Of a stretch of 64,000 bases of DNA, positions 8,309 through 16,523 are shown in pieces. The DNA is taken from NCBI RefSeq assembly GCF_052216985.1, contig NZ_JBQOUY010000009.1, positions 1-64,000 of the forward strand. The letters run 5' to 3'. The notes beneath the pieces were generated by a model that had not been told where the DNA came from, did no database searches, and saw nothing but the letters and a program-made list of their open reading frames with translations. The stretch is from Acidaminococcus fermentans_A. GTDB taxonomy: Bacteria; Bacillota; Negativicutes; Acidaminococcales; Acidaminococcaceae. The translations under genes and the position numbers were made by a program. Each line of letters starts with the position of its first letter. Position 1 is the stretch's first letter.

Positions 8309-9377
8309 ATTTCTCCAACAGCCGTACGGCTTCGTCCCCCACTTCTTTGGTGGTGGCGGTGCCGCCCATATCCGGGGTCAGGACTTTCTTTTCCACCATC
8401 ATGGTCTCGATAATGTCGATGAGCTTCTTGCCCCAGTCCTTATGCCCGAAGAAGTCCAGCATCTGGCTGGCGGACCAGATGGATGCCAAAGGATTGGCCT
8501 TGCCCTGGCCGGCGATATCCGGTGCGCTGCCATGGATCGGTTCGAACATGGAAGGATACTTCCGTTCCGGGTTCAGGTTGGCCCCGGCCGCCAGGCCCAT
8601 GCCGCCGGAAATGGCCGCCCCCAGGTCCGTCAAGATATCCCCGAACAGATTGGAGCAGACAATGATCCCGTACCGTTTAGGATCCTTCACCATGAACATG
8701 CTGGCCGCATCTACCAGGTAGGAATGGGTCTCCACATCGGGATATTCCTTCCCCACTTCTTTGAAGATCTCATCCCAGAATACCATGGAATAATTCAGGG
8801 CATTCCCTTTGGAGATGCTGGTAAGGGATTTGTGTTCTTTCCGGGCCAGGTCGTAGGCATACCGGATGATCCGTTCCGTACCGAACCGAGAGAACACGCT
8901 GTCCTGGATCACCACTTCCCGAGGGGTATCCTTATATAGCCAGGCACCGGCACCGGCATATTCCCCTTCGCTGTTTTCCCGGACGAACACCATATCGATA
9001 TCTTCCCGTTTCACTCCGGCCAGCGGGCAGGGAGCCCCTTTCAGCAACTTCACCGGCCGCAGGTTCACATACTGGTCGAAGCTCTTACGGATCTTGATCA
9101 AGAGGCCCCGGAGAGAAATGTGGTCAGGGACACCAGGATAGCCTACGGCCCCCAAGTAAATGGCATCGAAATGGGACAATTGTTCGATACCGTCTTCCGG
9201 CATCATTTCCCCGTTCTTCAGATAATATTCACAACCCCAGGGGAAATAGGTGAAATCGAAGGCAAAAGATCCATCCAGTTCCGCTGTCCGGTTCAGCACT
9301 TTAATGCCTTCCGCCAGCACTTCCGGCCCGATTCCATCCCCAGCGATCACCGCAATCTTGTAGATTTTCTTTTCCAT
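8307..9377 (-). CDS. D-malate/tartrate dehydrogenase (decarboxylating), isocitrate/IPM dehydrogenase family
   Basis: This 356-residue beta-decarboxylating dehydrogenase opens with IAVIAGDGIGPEV, includes the substrate-binding Arg segment LRPVKLL and the RENSEGEYAG loop, and has the metal-site signature CSNLFGDILTDLGAAISGG. The long LYKDTP insert and the HGSAPDIAGQGKANP tail fit the DmlA/tartrate dehydrogenase branch better than isopropylmalate dehydrogenase. The reaction would be oxidation of D-malate to pyruvate and CO2 or a similar step on tartrate. Start at 9377 after AAGGGGCAGG. It is divergent from a LysR gene, as dmlA and dmlR are in Escherichia coli, so induction by the substrate is likely. 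Confidence 0.8.
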   Translation of the reverse strand: MEKKIYKIAVIAGDGIGPEVLAEGIKVLNRTAELDGSFAFDFTYFPWGCEYYLKNGEMMPEDGIEQLSHFDAIYLGAVGYPGVPDHISLRGLLIKIRKSFDQYVNLRPVKLLKGAPCPLAGVKREDIDMVFVRENSEGEYAGAGAWLYKDTPREVVIQDSVFSRFGTERIIRYAYDLARKEHKSLTSISKGNALNYSMVFWDEIFKEVGKEYPDVETHSYLVDAASMFMVKDPKRYGIIVCSNLFGDILTDLGAAISGGMGLAAGANLNPERKYPSMFEPIHGSAPDIAGQGKANPLASIWSASQMLDFFGHKDWGKKLIDIIETMMVEKKVLTPDMGGTATTKEVGDEAVRLLEK

Positions 9378-9485
9378 ATCCTGCCCCTTCTTTCCAAAGA
9401 CTTTCAAAATAAACATGGACGTGATTTCTCTTTCATGCTATTACTATAATACAGAAATGATTTTTTGTGAACGTTCTGTCTCTTA

Positions 9486-9511
9486 GTTAGACAAACTTAA
9501 AGTTAGGCAAA
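9486..9511. promoter_or_regulatory. Candidate LysR operator (direct repeat)
   Basis: The decamer GTTAG(A/G)CAAA occurs twice, 16 bases apart, in the region between the divergent dehydrogenase and LysR genes. It is a plausible binding site but has not been matched to a known motif. Confidence 0.3.
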
Positions 9512-9535
9512 TACCAAAAGATAAGGAGGTCATCC

Positions 9536-10462
9536 ATGGCTATCACTCCGGAACAGATCCGGTATTTCATCACCGCCTGCCGGTACCAGAATTTCACCAA
9601 AGCCGCTGAAGAGCTGCATCTCACCCAGCCCGGCCTCAGCAAGGCCATCCGGGAACTGGAAGCACAATGCGGCGCTCCCCTCTGGGAACGGAGGCACAAT
9701 GCTCTGACACTTACGGCTGCAGGAAAGTTTTTCTTAGAACAGGCCCAAAAATTCCAGGAACAGTACGAACAGCTGGAATACACCGCCCGTTCCCTGGGCT
9801 CCGGAGAAGCCCTGTTGCGGATCGGTCTGGTCCCCATGTGCGGAAACACGATTTTCCCCGCTCTCCACCGTGCCCTCCAGGAAGCCTGGCCCCAGCTGCG
9901 CATCATGACCACGGAAGCCACCGGTCCCATCCTCTATTCCCTCCTGGACCAAAAAGAGATCGACTTGGCTCTGTGCGTCACCAATCATCTGCCGGGGAAT
10001 CCCTACTCCTGCTACGTGCTGAAAGACAGCCGGCTCATGCTTTTTGTCCACAAAGGCCACCCTCTGGCCTGCTGTTCTGAAGTGGACCTGAAAGACCTGG
10101 ACGATGAGCCTCTGGTGCTGTTCACCGATCAGTTCGGCCAGACCCAGTACCTGCGCCGTCTCTTTGCGGCCTGCCAGATCCATCCCCGTATCCTCCATCA
10201 GACCACCCAGGTATTCACCATTCTGGAATACATCCGGCACCAGGCAGCAGTGGGCTTCCTGTCTGAAGAATTCGCCCAGGACGAAAAGAATCTGGTAGCC
10301 ATTCCCGTAAAGCAGATTGCCACCGGTCACGTGAATTTTGTCTGGAACCGGGATCCGGAGCAGTTCCCGGCGCTGAAGCAGTTTTTGGCATTTGTGAAAA
10401 AGAAGTGGCCCCGGCAGGGGCAGCAGGACCAATCACTGCTCTCCAGTCGTGAGGCTCTATAG
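9536..10462 (+). CDS. LysR-family transcriptional regulator (DmlR-like position)
   Basis: This 308-residue protein has the LysR N-terminal winged helix (QIRYFITACRYQNFTKAAEELHLTQPGLSKAIRELE, residues ~7-42) followed by a two-lobe periplasmic-binding-like sensor domain. The start at 9536 follows AAGGAGG. It is transcribed away from the D-malate/tartrate dehydrogenase gene, so the simplest reading is an activator of that gene responding to its substrate. The ligand cannot be determined from sequence. Confidence 0.85.
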   Translation: MAITPEQIRYFITACRYQNFTKAAEELHLTQPGLSKAIRELEAQCGAPLWERRHNALTLTAAGKFFLEQAQKFQEQYEQLEYTARSLGSGEALLRIGLVPMCGNTIFPALHRALQEAWPQLRIMTTEATGPILYSLLDQKEIDLALCVTNHLPGNPYSCYVLKDSRLMLFVHKGHPLACCSEVDLKDLDDEPLVLFTDQFGQTQYLRRLFAACQIHPRILHQTTQVFTILEYIRHQAAVGFLSEEFAQDEKNLVAIPVKQIATGHVNFVWNRDPEQFPALKQFLAFVKKKWPRQGQQDQSLLSSREAL

Positions 10463-10465
10463 CTA

Positions 10466-10503
10466 GGAGAGAGTGCTGTACAAAACGTGCAGCACCCTCT
10501 CTC
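10466..10503. terminator. Bidirectional terminator between LysR and the adhesin
   Basis: A stem of about 12 base pairs with one bulge (GAGAGAGTGCTG with CAGCACCCTCTCTC) lies between convergent genes, followed on the plus strand by CTCTTTC. Confidence 0.6.
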
Positions 10504-10520
10504 TTTCATCCTATATTCTC

Positions 10521-12931
10521 TTACTTCGCCATCAGCTGTGCTACCAATTGCTCCAGCTTGGCGATCCGCTGGTTCTGTGCCTCCAGTTCCCGATCCTGGC
10601 TGGCCAGACGATGGATCATGGCCTGCCGGTCCATACTCGCATAGGGACTGGATTTCCCCAATTTGAAGCTCAGTCCGGCATTGATCATATTTTCCCCATT
10701 GCCGAAGTTTCCGGCCACACTGAGCATGGTCCGGACATCTGGGCGGTAGAAGGCCCCTACAGCCATGGCACTGGCATCCCGATAGTTGCCGAAGCCTACG
10801 GCGAAATCCCATTTGTCATCGGGATTGAAATCCTGGGGATGGAGTGCCGCTAAAGCTGCAGCCCCGGCCCCCACTTTGTTCAGACGGCTGTCCAGGTTGG
10901 AGATCCGGCCGTTGACCTGGTTGATGTTCCGGGTATTTTCTTCCACCCGGTTTTCCACGCCTTTCAGCTGCCCATAGTTCACTCCATCCGTCTCTTCTGT
11001 TCCCGCTGCCACGTTGGTGATTTTTTTACTGCCGGCATCCAGCCCATCCTTTGTCATAGAAGGACCGCCGGCAATGGTTACCCCATCAGAGGAAAGTTTC
11101 GTTCCCCCTGCGGTTACGCTGTCCACGGCAAGGTCTTTTTTCAGATTTACAGAAAGGGTATTCCCTTCCACTTTGGTTGACAGGTTGTTCCCATCTCCAA
11201 TGATGTTCAGGGTTTCCGAAGGTTTGACCGCTGCAGACCCCTCATCGGCGGCAAAATTGGTGGCCTTGGTTTCTGCCAAGATTTCCAAGGGTTTCCCGTT
11301 CCCCGGGACTGTTTCCTGGGAATCGCCGGATCCAGAGCCCGTGCCTTCTGTCTTGGGTTCCACTTTTGTGCTGTCGGTCGCCGTTTCTCCCCCAGTCAGA
11401 TTGGCACTGATGGTATAGCGCTTGCCTGCAGAATCTTTTTCGATTTTGATGCCGTCCCCTGCCAGCAGTTCCAATTTGGGAGCTGCATTTTCCATGGCAG
11501 CTTTCAGCTGTGCCACGTTCACCGCATCCGTATCCGCAGAACCTGCCGCCACTCGGGTGATCTGCCGGGTATGGGTGCTGTCCCCCACGGATACAGCTGC
11601 CCAGGAGGATTTCCATACAGGAGAATCCAGGGTGCTTGCCTGCTGTGTCCCAGGGTCCCAGCCAAAGATTCCTGCCTTCGTGTCGGCAAGAGAACCGGCA
11701 CCAAGAGCCACACTGCCGTCAAAAGAGGCATTGGCCTTGAACCCCAGGATGACCGTTTCTTTATTAGAAGTCGTCAGCGGCGACTTTTCTTTCCCATTGC
11801 CTACAATCACGTTATTGGTCTGGCCTTCTGCCACAGTACGATAATCGCCGATCACCGTATTGGAATCGGCTCCTTTATTGATCGTGACACTCTGTCCCAG
11901 CACCTTCACATGGCTGGCATCGGTAATGGAACTGTTGAACCCATCCAGATAGTTATACTGGATTTTCTCAGAAGTGGTAGATTTCATGGAGTTCCCTACG
12001 CCCATGATTTGTGAATTCTGGGTCTTTTCAGCGCTGTTGGCACCGCCGATGACCAAGGTGGCACCGCCTGCGCTTTTAGCAACACCATCCATCAAAGCTT
12101 TCTGCATATCTGAAACAGAAGCAAAGTGCGTACTATAAGGAGAGGCATCAATATAGCTGCTTGATTCTTTTACACTATTTCCGGCCCCCATGACAATGGC
12201 GCCATTGCTGTTTGTCACTTTATTGGCAGTCCCCGCGATCATATTCGCGACGCCACTGCTGCTGCTTCCGGTCATGGATTCATTGGAATTGAAGGTCCCG
12301 ACAACCGTTGCAAATGCATTTTTTGTCGCATTGCCCAAGGTATCCCAGCGATCTTTTGCTTCATACGGACTGCTCTGCACATTATAGCTGCCAAGAGTGG
12401 TCGCAAAGCCTCCCCCTGCATAAGAATTGGTTCCCAGCGTGGTAGACGCTACGCCAAACTGCCGCAATTGGTCAGCCGTGGTATCACCGATAGCAATCTT
12501 GTTTACTTCCAGGGTATGGGCACCGATTTCAATAGATCCTGTGCGGGCATAGGAATTCGTCCCTACGGCAATGGCTTCAGGCAGATTCTGCTTGGCATGA
12601 TTGTTATCATGGATGTGCATGCTAAAGAAACCTTGATGGACTTTTTCTCCGAAGGAAAGCATGGACTCCTGGGTCCCTCCGCCGATAAAGACCTTGGCGT
12701 TCTTGCCGATGGCGATATTGGTCCCGTCGTTGGCCGGGCTGATATCGTAAGCAATGGGATGGGCGCCTTTCTCCACAATATCTTTTTCTGCCGCCATGGC
12801 CGTGCCGGCCATACCCGTCGCCAGGACAGCTGCCGCCAAGACAATCCTTTCTCCTTTTAACGTCCCCCCCCCGTGGACAAATTACGATGGGTCAGCTCCC
12901 GCAGGATTTCCCATTTCAAGTTTTTCCCCAT
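10521..12931 (-). CDS. YadA-like trimeric autotransporter adhesin, out of frame at a poly-G tract
   Basis: The long frame (10521-12839) encodes head repeats with the alternating (A/V)-x-G pattern (NIAIGKNAKV, KIAIGDTTAD, SVALGAGSLA), two neck motifs (TRQITRVAAGSADTDAVNVAQLK type and KKITNVAAGTEETDGVN), a coiled-coil stalk and a C-terminal YadA anchor. Unusually, a leucine-zipper-like tail follows the anchor. The strong start (ATG 12931 after GGAGG) is separated from this frame by nine G (12864-12872): with nine it meets TAA at 12857-12859. Ten or seven G would join it to a normal signal peptide (KGERIVLAAAVLATGMAGTAMAA). The gene is therefore OFF as given, unless translation starts at TTG 12839, which has an AAGGAG upstream. 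Confidence 0.85.
12864..12872 (-). repeat. Poly-G tract (9 G on the coding strand), candidate phase-variation switch
   Basis: Nine consecutive C on the plus strand lie about 60 bases inside the adhesin gene, between the start codon and the signal-peptide core. Homopolymers of this length slip readily during replication. Only counts of 7 or 10 (that is, 1 modulo 3) restore the frame. No longer single-base run was noticed elsewhere in the window. Confidence 0.8.
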
Positions 12932-12994
12932 AGATTTCTCCTCCTTCGATTTTCTTCATACTTTGCATAATTCCGCGCTATTGCTATGCTTAAG

Positions 12995-13023
12995 ATTCTA
13001 TCATCATTCTATTTTACTGTAAA
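12995..13023 (-). promoter_or_regulatory. Sigma-70 promoter of the adhesin gene
   Basis: The minus strand shows TTTACA, a 17-base spacer and TAGAAT, giving a start near 12988 and a leader of about 57 bases before the ATG at 12931. The rest of the 309-base gap (12932-13240) holds only the glyS terminator. Confidence 0.55.
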
Positions 13024-13142
13024 GTGCATATGCTGTTTATTTGTTTTTTTAGGAATCGACTTATTTTATGTCTTTTTCAAAAGGACATTTTATCTTTATA
13101 AGGCGAGGAATCCGCATTTGCGAAAATAAACTACAAGGTAAA

Positions 13143-13201
13143 GAACAAGGCTGTGAAAGTCTTTCGCCAAATCATGGCTTTTCACTTTCACAGCCTTGTT
13201 C
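13143..13201 (-). terminator. Terminator after glyS
   Basis: Arms of 18 bases (13143-13160 with 13184-13201) pair perfectly around a partly self-complementary loop. The following T tract on the minus strand is short (TTCTTT). Confidence 0.55.
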
Positions 13202-13240
13202 ATTTCCATCCAAAGTCAGACGTGCCCCTGGACAGCTCTG

Positions 13241-15301
13241 TTATTTCATCACCAGCTGGCTCAGGTCAGCCACCTGGTTCACCTGTTTCTTCACCTGGTT
13301 CAGCAGAGCCAGACGGTTGTTCTTTACTTTTTCGTCCTTGTCCATGACCATCACCGCGTCGAAGAAGGCGTTGACAGGTGCGGCCAGTTCATCGTTGGCA
13401 GACAGCAGTTCTGTGTACTTCCGGTCGGCAGCCAGAGGAGCCGTTTCCCCGGCCACTTTTTCCACGTATTCATACAGGGCATTTTCTGCGGCATCCTGGA
13501 ACAGGGCGGCATCCACAGGGACTTCTACCACATTGTTCTTGCTGATGTTTTCCACCCGGGTGAAGGCCTGGATGCTGTCAGCGGCTTTTTCCGTTTCCAG
13601 ATAGGCAGCCAGGGCATCGGCCCGGACGAAGATGTCCGCCAGGTCGTCCAGTCCCGGAGCGGCCAGTACTGCATCCACCACGTCATACCGGATTCCTTTG
13701 TCCAGCAGCATGTTCTTAGCCCGCTGGGCGAAGAAGTCGGCCACTTCATCCAGCAGCTTGGCTTCGTTTTCCACTTCCACCGGCAGGTTCTTCAGGGTTT
13801 CCGCCAGCACCGCCCGGAGCGGGAAGTGCACTCCGCCGTCGGCCACGATGTTCAGGATACCCAGAGCCTGACGGCGCAGGGCGTAGGGATCCTGGGAGCC
13901 GGTAGGTGCCATGCCCCGGCTGAAGGTGGCCACAATGTTGTCTAATTTGTCCGCCACAGCCAGGATCCGGCCTTCGTTGCTCTGGGGCAGTTCATCTCCG
14001 GCAAACCGGGGCATGTACTGTTCCCCGATAGCCTGGGCCACTTTCTCCCCTTCCTTGTCCAGGAGGGCATATTCCTTGCCCATGGTGCCCTGGAGTTCGG
14101 TGAATTCCGTCACCATGCCGGTGACCAGATCAGCCTTGGACAGGAGGGCGGCCCGTTCCACGGCCTTGGCGTCCGTTTCCAGACCGGTGGCTTTCACCAG
14201 TTCGTCGCACAGCTTCTGGAGCCGTTCCGTCTTGTCATACATGTTCCCCAATCCGTGCTGGAAAGCCACCTCGTGGAGCCCTTCCCGGTGCTGGGCCAGG
14301 GATTTCTTCCGGTCATTGTCGAAGAAGAACACTGCATCGTCCAGGCGGGCCCGGAGCACCCGTTCATTCCCGTGGGTCACGATGTCCAGATGTTCCTTGC
14401 CGCCATTCCGGACGGTGATGAATTTGGGCATCAGTTTCCCGTCTTTGTCAAACATAGGGAAGTACCGCTGATGGTCCCGCATGGGGGTGATGATGGCGCA
14501 GTCCGGCAGACGCAGGTACTTGTCATCGATATGGCCGCACAGAGCCGTAGGATATTCCACCAGGAAGGTGACTTCTTCCAGCAGATCCGGAGAAATGGCA
14601 GCTCTGCCCCCTTCGGCCACAGCCAGGTCTTCGATCTGTTTCCGGATGGTTTCCCGGCGTTTGTCCACATCCACCATGACGAAGTTGTCTTCCATGGTCT
14701 TTTCATAAGCAACCGCATCCGGGATAGTGATCAGATGGTTGCTCAGGAACCGGTGGCCCCGGGCTTCTCTGCCGCTCTTCACATCGTTGGCTTCCACCGG
14801 GATCACCTGGTCATCCAGGAGCGCCACCATCCAGCGGAAAGGACGGACGAACCCGAAATCATAATCCGCCCACCGCATGGTCTTGGGGAAGTTCAGGGAA
14901 TGGAGGATATCATCCAGGATGGCCGGCAGCAGGTCGATGGTCTTTTTGCCTTCCAGATGCTTCACAGCGTATACATAGCCGTCTTTCTGGACCAGATCCT
15001 TCACATCCACCCCCTGGCCTCGGGCAAATCCCTGGGCGGCACGAGTGGCATTGCCGTCCTTGTCAAATGCGATCTTCAAGGACGGCCCTTTGCTTTCCAC
15101 ATTGGAATCTTCCTGTTTTTCCGCCACACCTTCCGCCAGGAAAGCCATCCGGCGGGGAGTCCCATACACTTTCACCGTGCTGAAGGGGATCCGGGCTTCA
15201 GCCAGTTTCTTTCCGGCCAGTTCCTGGTATTCCTTCAGGATGCCGGGCATATATTGGGCCGGCATTTCTTCCGTTCCGATTTCATATAATAAATTTGCCA
15301 T
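13241..15301 (-). CDS. glyS: Glycyl-tRNA synthetase beta subunit
   Basis: This 686-residue protein begins MANLLYEIGTEEMPAQYMPG, the GlyS N-terminal signature, and carries the HD-like and DALR anticodon-binding regions toward the C-terminus. It forms the alpha2-beta2 enzyme with GlyQ that charges tRNA-Gly. ATG 15301 is preferred over ATG 15307 because the AGAGGG ribosome site is better spaced; the glyQ stop TAA overlaps the earlier ATG. The pair is controlled by the upstream glycine T-box. Length is typical. Confidence 0.96.
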   Translation of the reverse strand: MANLLYEIGTEEMPAQYMPGILKEYQELAGKKLAEARIPFSTVKVYGTPRRMAFLAEGVAEKQEDSNVESKGPSLKIAFDKDGNATRAAQGFARGQGVDVKDLVQKDGYVYAVKHLEGKKTIDLLPAILDDILHSLNFPKTMRWADYDFGFVRPFRWMVALLDDQVIPVEANDVKSGREARGHRFLSNHLITIPDAVAYEKTMEDNFVMVDVDKRRETIRKQIEDLAVAEGGRAAISPDLLEEVTFLVEYPTALCGHIDDKYLRLPDCAIITPMRDHQRYFPMFDKDGKLMPKFITVRNGGKEHLDIVTHGNERVLRARLDDAVFFFDNDRKKSLAQHREGLHEVAFQHGLGNMYDKTERLQKLCDELVKATGLETDAKAVERAALLSKADLVTGMVTEFTELQGTMGKEYALLDKEGEKVAQAIGEQYMPRFAGDELPQSNEGRILAVADKLDNIVATFSRGMAPTGSQDPYALRRQALGILNIVADGGVHFPLRAVLAETLKNLPVEVENEAKLLDEVADFFAQRAKNMLLDKGIRYDVVDAVLAAPGLDDLADIFVRADALAAYLETEKAADSIQAFTRVENISKNNVVEVPVDAALFQDAAENALYEYVEKVAGETAPLAADRKYTELLSANDELAAPVNAFFDAVMVMDKDEKVKNNRLALLNQVKKQVNQVADLSQLVMK

Positions 15302-15306
15302 ATCCA

Positions 15307-16179
15307 TTACCCTCTCTTCAGCATGGGGAATCCCAGTTTTTCCCGTTGTTCCACATAGGCCGCCGCACACAGCCGGGCCAGTGCCCGCACCCGGGAGATG
15401 TAGTTGGTCCGTTCGCTGACGCTGATGGCACCCCGGGCATCCAGCAGGTTGAAGGTGTGGGAGCATTTCAGCACATAGTCATAGGCCGGACGGATGTTGC
15501 CGGTGAGGATGACCCGTTTGGCTTCCTTTTCGTACTTGTCGAACAGGTCGAACAGCAGGTCGATGTCGGCGATGTCGAAGCTGTACCGGGATTGTTCCAC
15601 TTCATTGGTATGGAACACATCCCCGTAGGTCACATCCCCCACCCACTGGAGATCATAGACGTTTTCCACGCCTTGGATGTACATGGCCAGCCGTTCCAGG
15701 CCATACGTGATTTCCACAGCCACCGGTTTGATGTCGATGGAGCCCACCTGCTGGAAATAGGTGAACTGGGTGATTTCCATCCCGTCCAGCCACACTTCCC
15801 AGCCCATGCCCCAGGCGCCCAGGGTAGGAGATTCCCAATTGTCTTCCACGAACCGGATATCGTGTTCTTCCGGATGGATGCCCAGTTCCCGCAGGCTTTC
15901 CAGGTACAGTTCCTGGATGTTGCTGGGGGACGGCTGCATGATCACCTGGAACTGGTGATGCTGGTACAGACGGTTGGGGTTATCCCCGTACCGGCCGTCA
16001 GCAGGACGGCGGGAAGGTTCCACATAGCACACGTTCCAGGGTTCCGGCCCCAGTACCCGCAGGAAGGTGGACGGGTTCATGGTCCCGGCACCCTTTTCCA
16101 CGTCATAGGGCTGGGCCATGATGCAGCCCTGGTTGGCCCAGTACTTCTGCAGGTTCAAAATGATGGTCTGAAAATCCAT
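15307..16179 (-). CDS. glyQ: Glycyl-tRNA synthetase alpha subunit
   Basis: This 290-residue class II synthetase subunit begins MDFQTIILNLQKYWANQGC and has GAGTMNPSTFLRVLGPEPW and YVEPSRRPADGRYGDNPNRLYQ, which hold motif 2 of the active site. It activates glycine and works with GlyS, encoded immediately downstream with stop/start overlap. A T-box leader with an intrinsic terminator precedes it, so expression should rise when uncharged tRNA-Gly accumulates. Confidence 0.97.
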   Translation of the reverse strand: MDFQTIILNLQKYWANQGCIMAQPYDVEKGAGTMNPSTFLRVLGPEPWNVCYVEPSRRPADGRYGDNPNRLYQHHQFQVIMQPSPSNIQELYLESLRELGIHPEEHDIRFVEDNWESPTLGAWGMGWEVWLDGMEITQFTYFQQVGSIDIKPVAVEITYGLERLAMYIQGVENVYDLQWVGDVTYGDVFHTNEVEQSRYSFDIADIDLLFDLFDKYEKEAKRVILTGNIRPAYDYVLKCSHTFNLLDARGAISVSERTNYISRVRALARLCAAAYVEQREKLGFPMLKRG

Positions 16180-16196
16180 TTTCTCTCCTCCTATAC

Positions 16197-16346
16197 AAAA
16201 ACTCCCGTCTCTGTAATATAGACAGGATACTCTACATTACAGGGACGGGAGGTTGTTCCGCGGTTCCACCCTGTTTGCCGCCCGAAAGCGGCCTCTCTTG
16301 TGAAGCGAACGCTCAGGGATGCCAACCCCCTCATTGCGTGATTACA
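16197..16346 (-). promoter_or_regulatory. Glycine T-box riboswitch (glyQS leader)
   Basis: The minus strand has the T-box core AGGGTGGAACCGCGG (16258-16272). It is followed by a terminator stem starting CTCCCGTC with a T5 tail (16197-16251). Part of the terminator can pair alternatively with the T-box. A GGC glycine codon (16321-16323) lies in the upstream stem I loop as the likely specifier. At about 150 bases the leader is short, as in other glycine T-boxes. Confidence 0.9.
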
Positions 16347-16351
16347 GAGGA

Positions 16352-16380
16352 ACTATAACAAATCAGGCGGAACTTGTCAA
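16352..16380 (-). promoter_or_regulatory. Sigma-70 promoter of glyQS
   Basis: TTGACA (16375-16380), a 17-base spacer and TATAGT (16352-16357) on the minus strand place the start a few bases before the T-box leader. Confidence 0.8.
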
Positions 16381-16409
16381 GTTCTCAAGTTCCACCTGTG
16401 TTTTTCAGT

Positions 16410-16484
16410 TGGTGGGCCCACAAGGATTCGAACCTTGGACCAACCGGTTATGAGCCGGGGGCTCTACCGCTGAGCTATAGGCCC
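16410..16484 (-). tRNA. tRNA with CAU anticodon (tRNA-Ile2 or tRNA-Met)
   Basis: A 75-base cloverleaf includes an encoded CCA end. The acceptor stem is GGGCCTA with TGGGCCC, the anticodon loop is CTCATAA and the T-loop is GTTCGAATC. The CAU anticodon fits elongator Met or the lysidine-modified Ile2 tRNA. The CTCATAACCG...TTGGTC arm resembles Ile2, but this is not decisive. Confidence 0.9.
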
Positions 16485-16523
16485 AATGCTAAAATTATAA
16501 ACCAGAAAAGGAAATTCTGTCAA

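Noticed and set aside
13068..13604. 178-codon plus-strand ORF across the adhesin/glyS gap
   Set aside because: It starts in the intergenic region but runs antisense into glyS, contains the glyS terminator hairpin and resembles no family.
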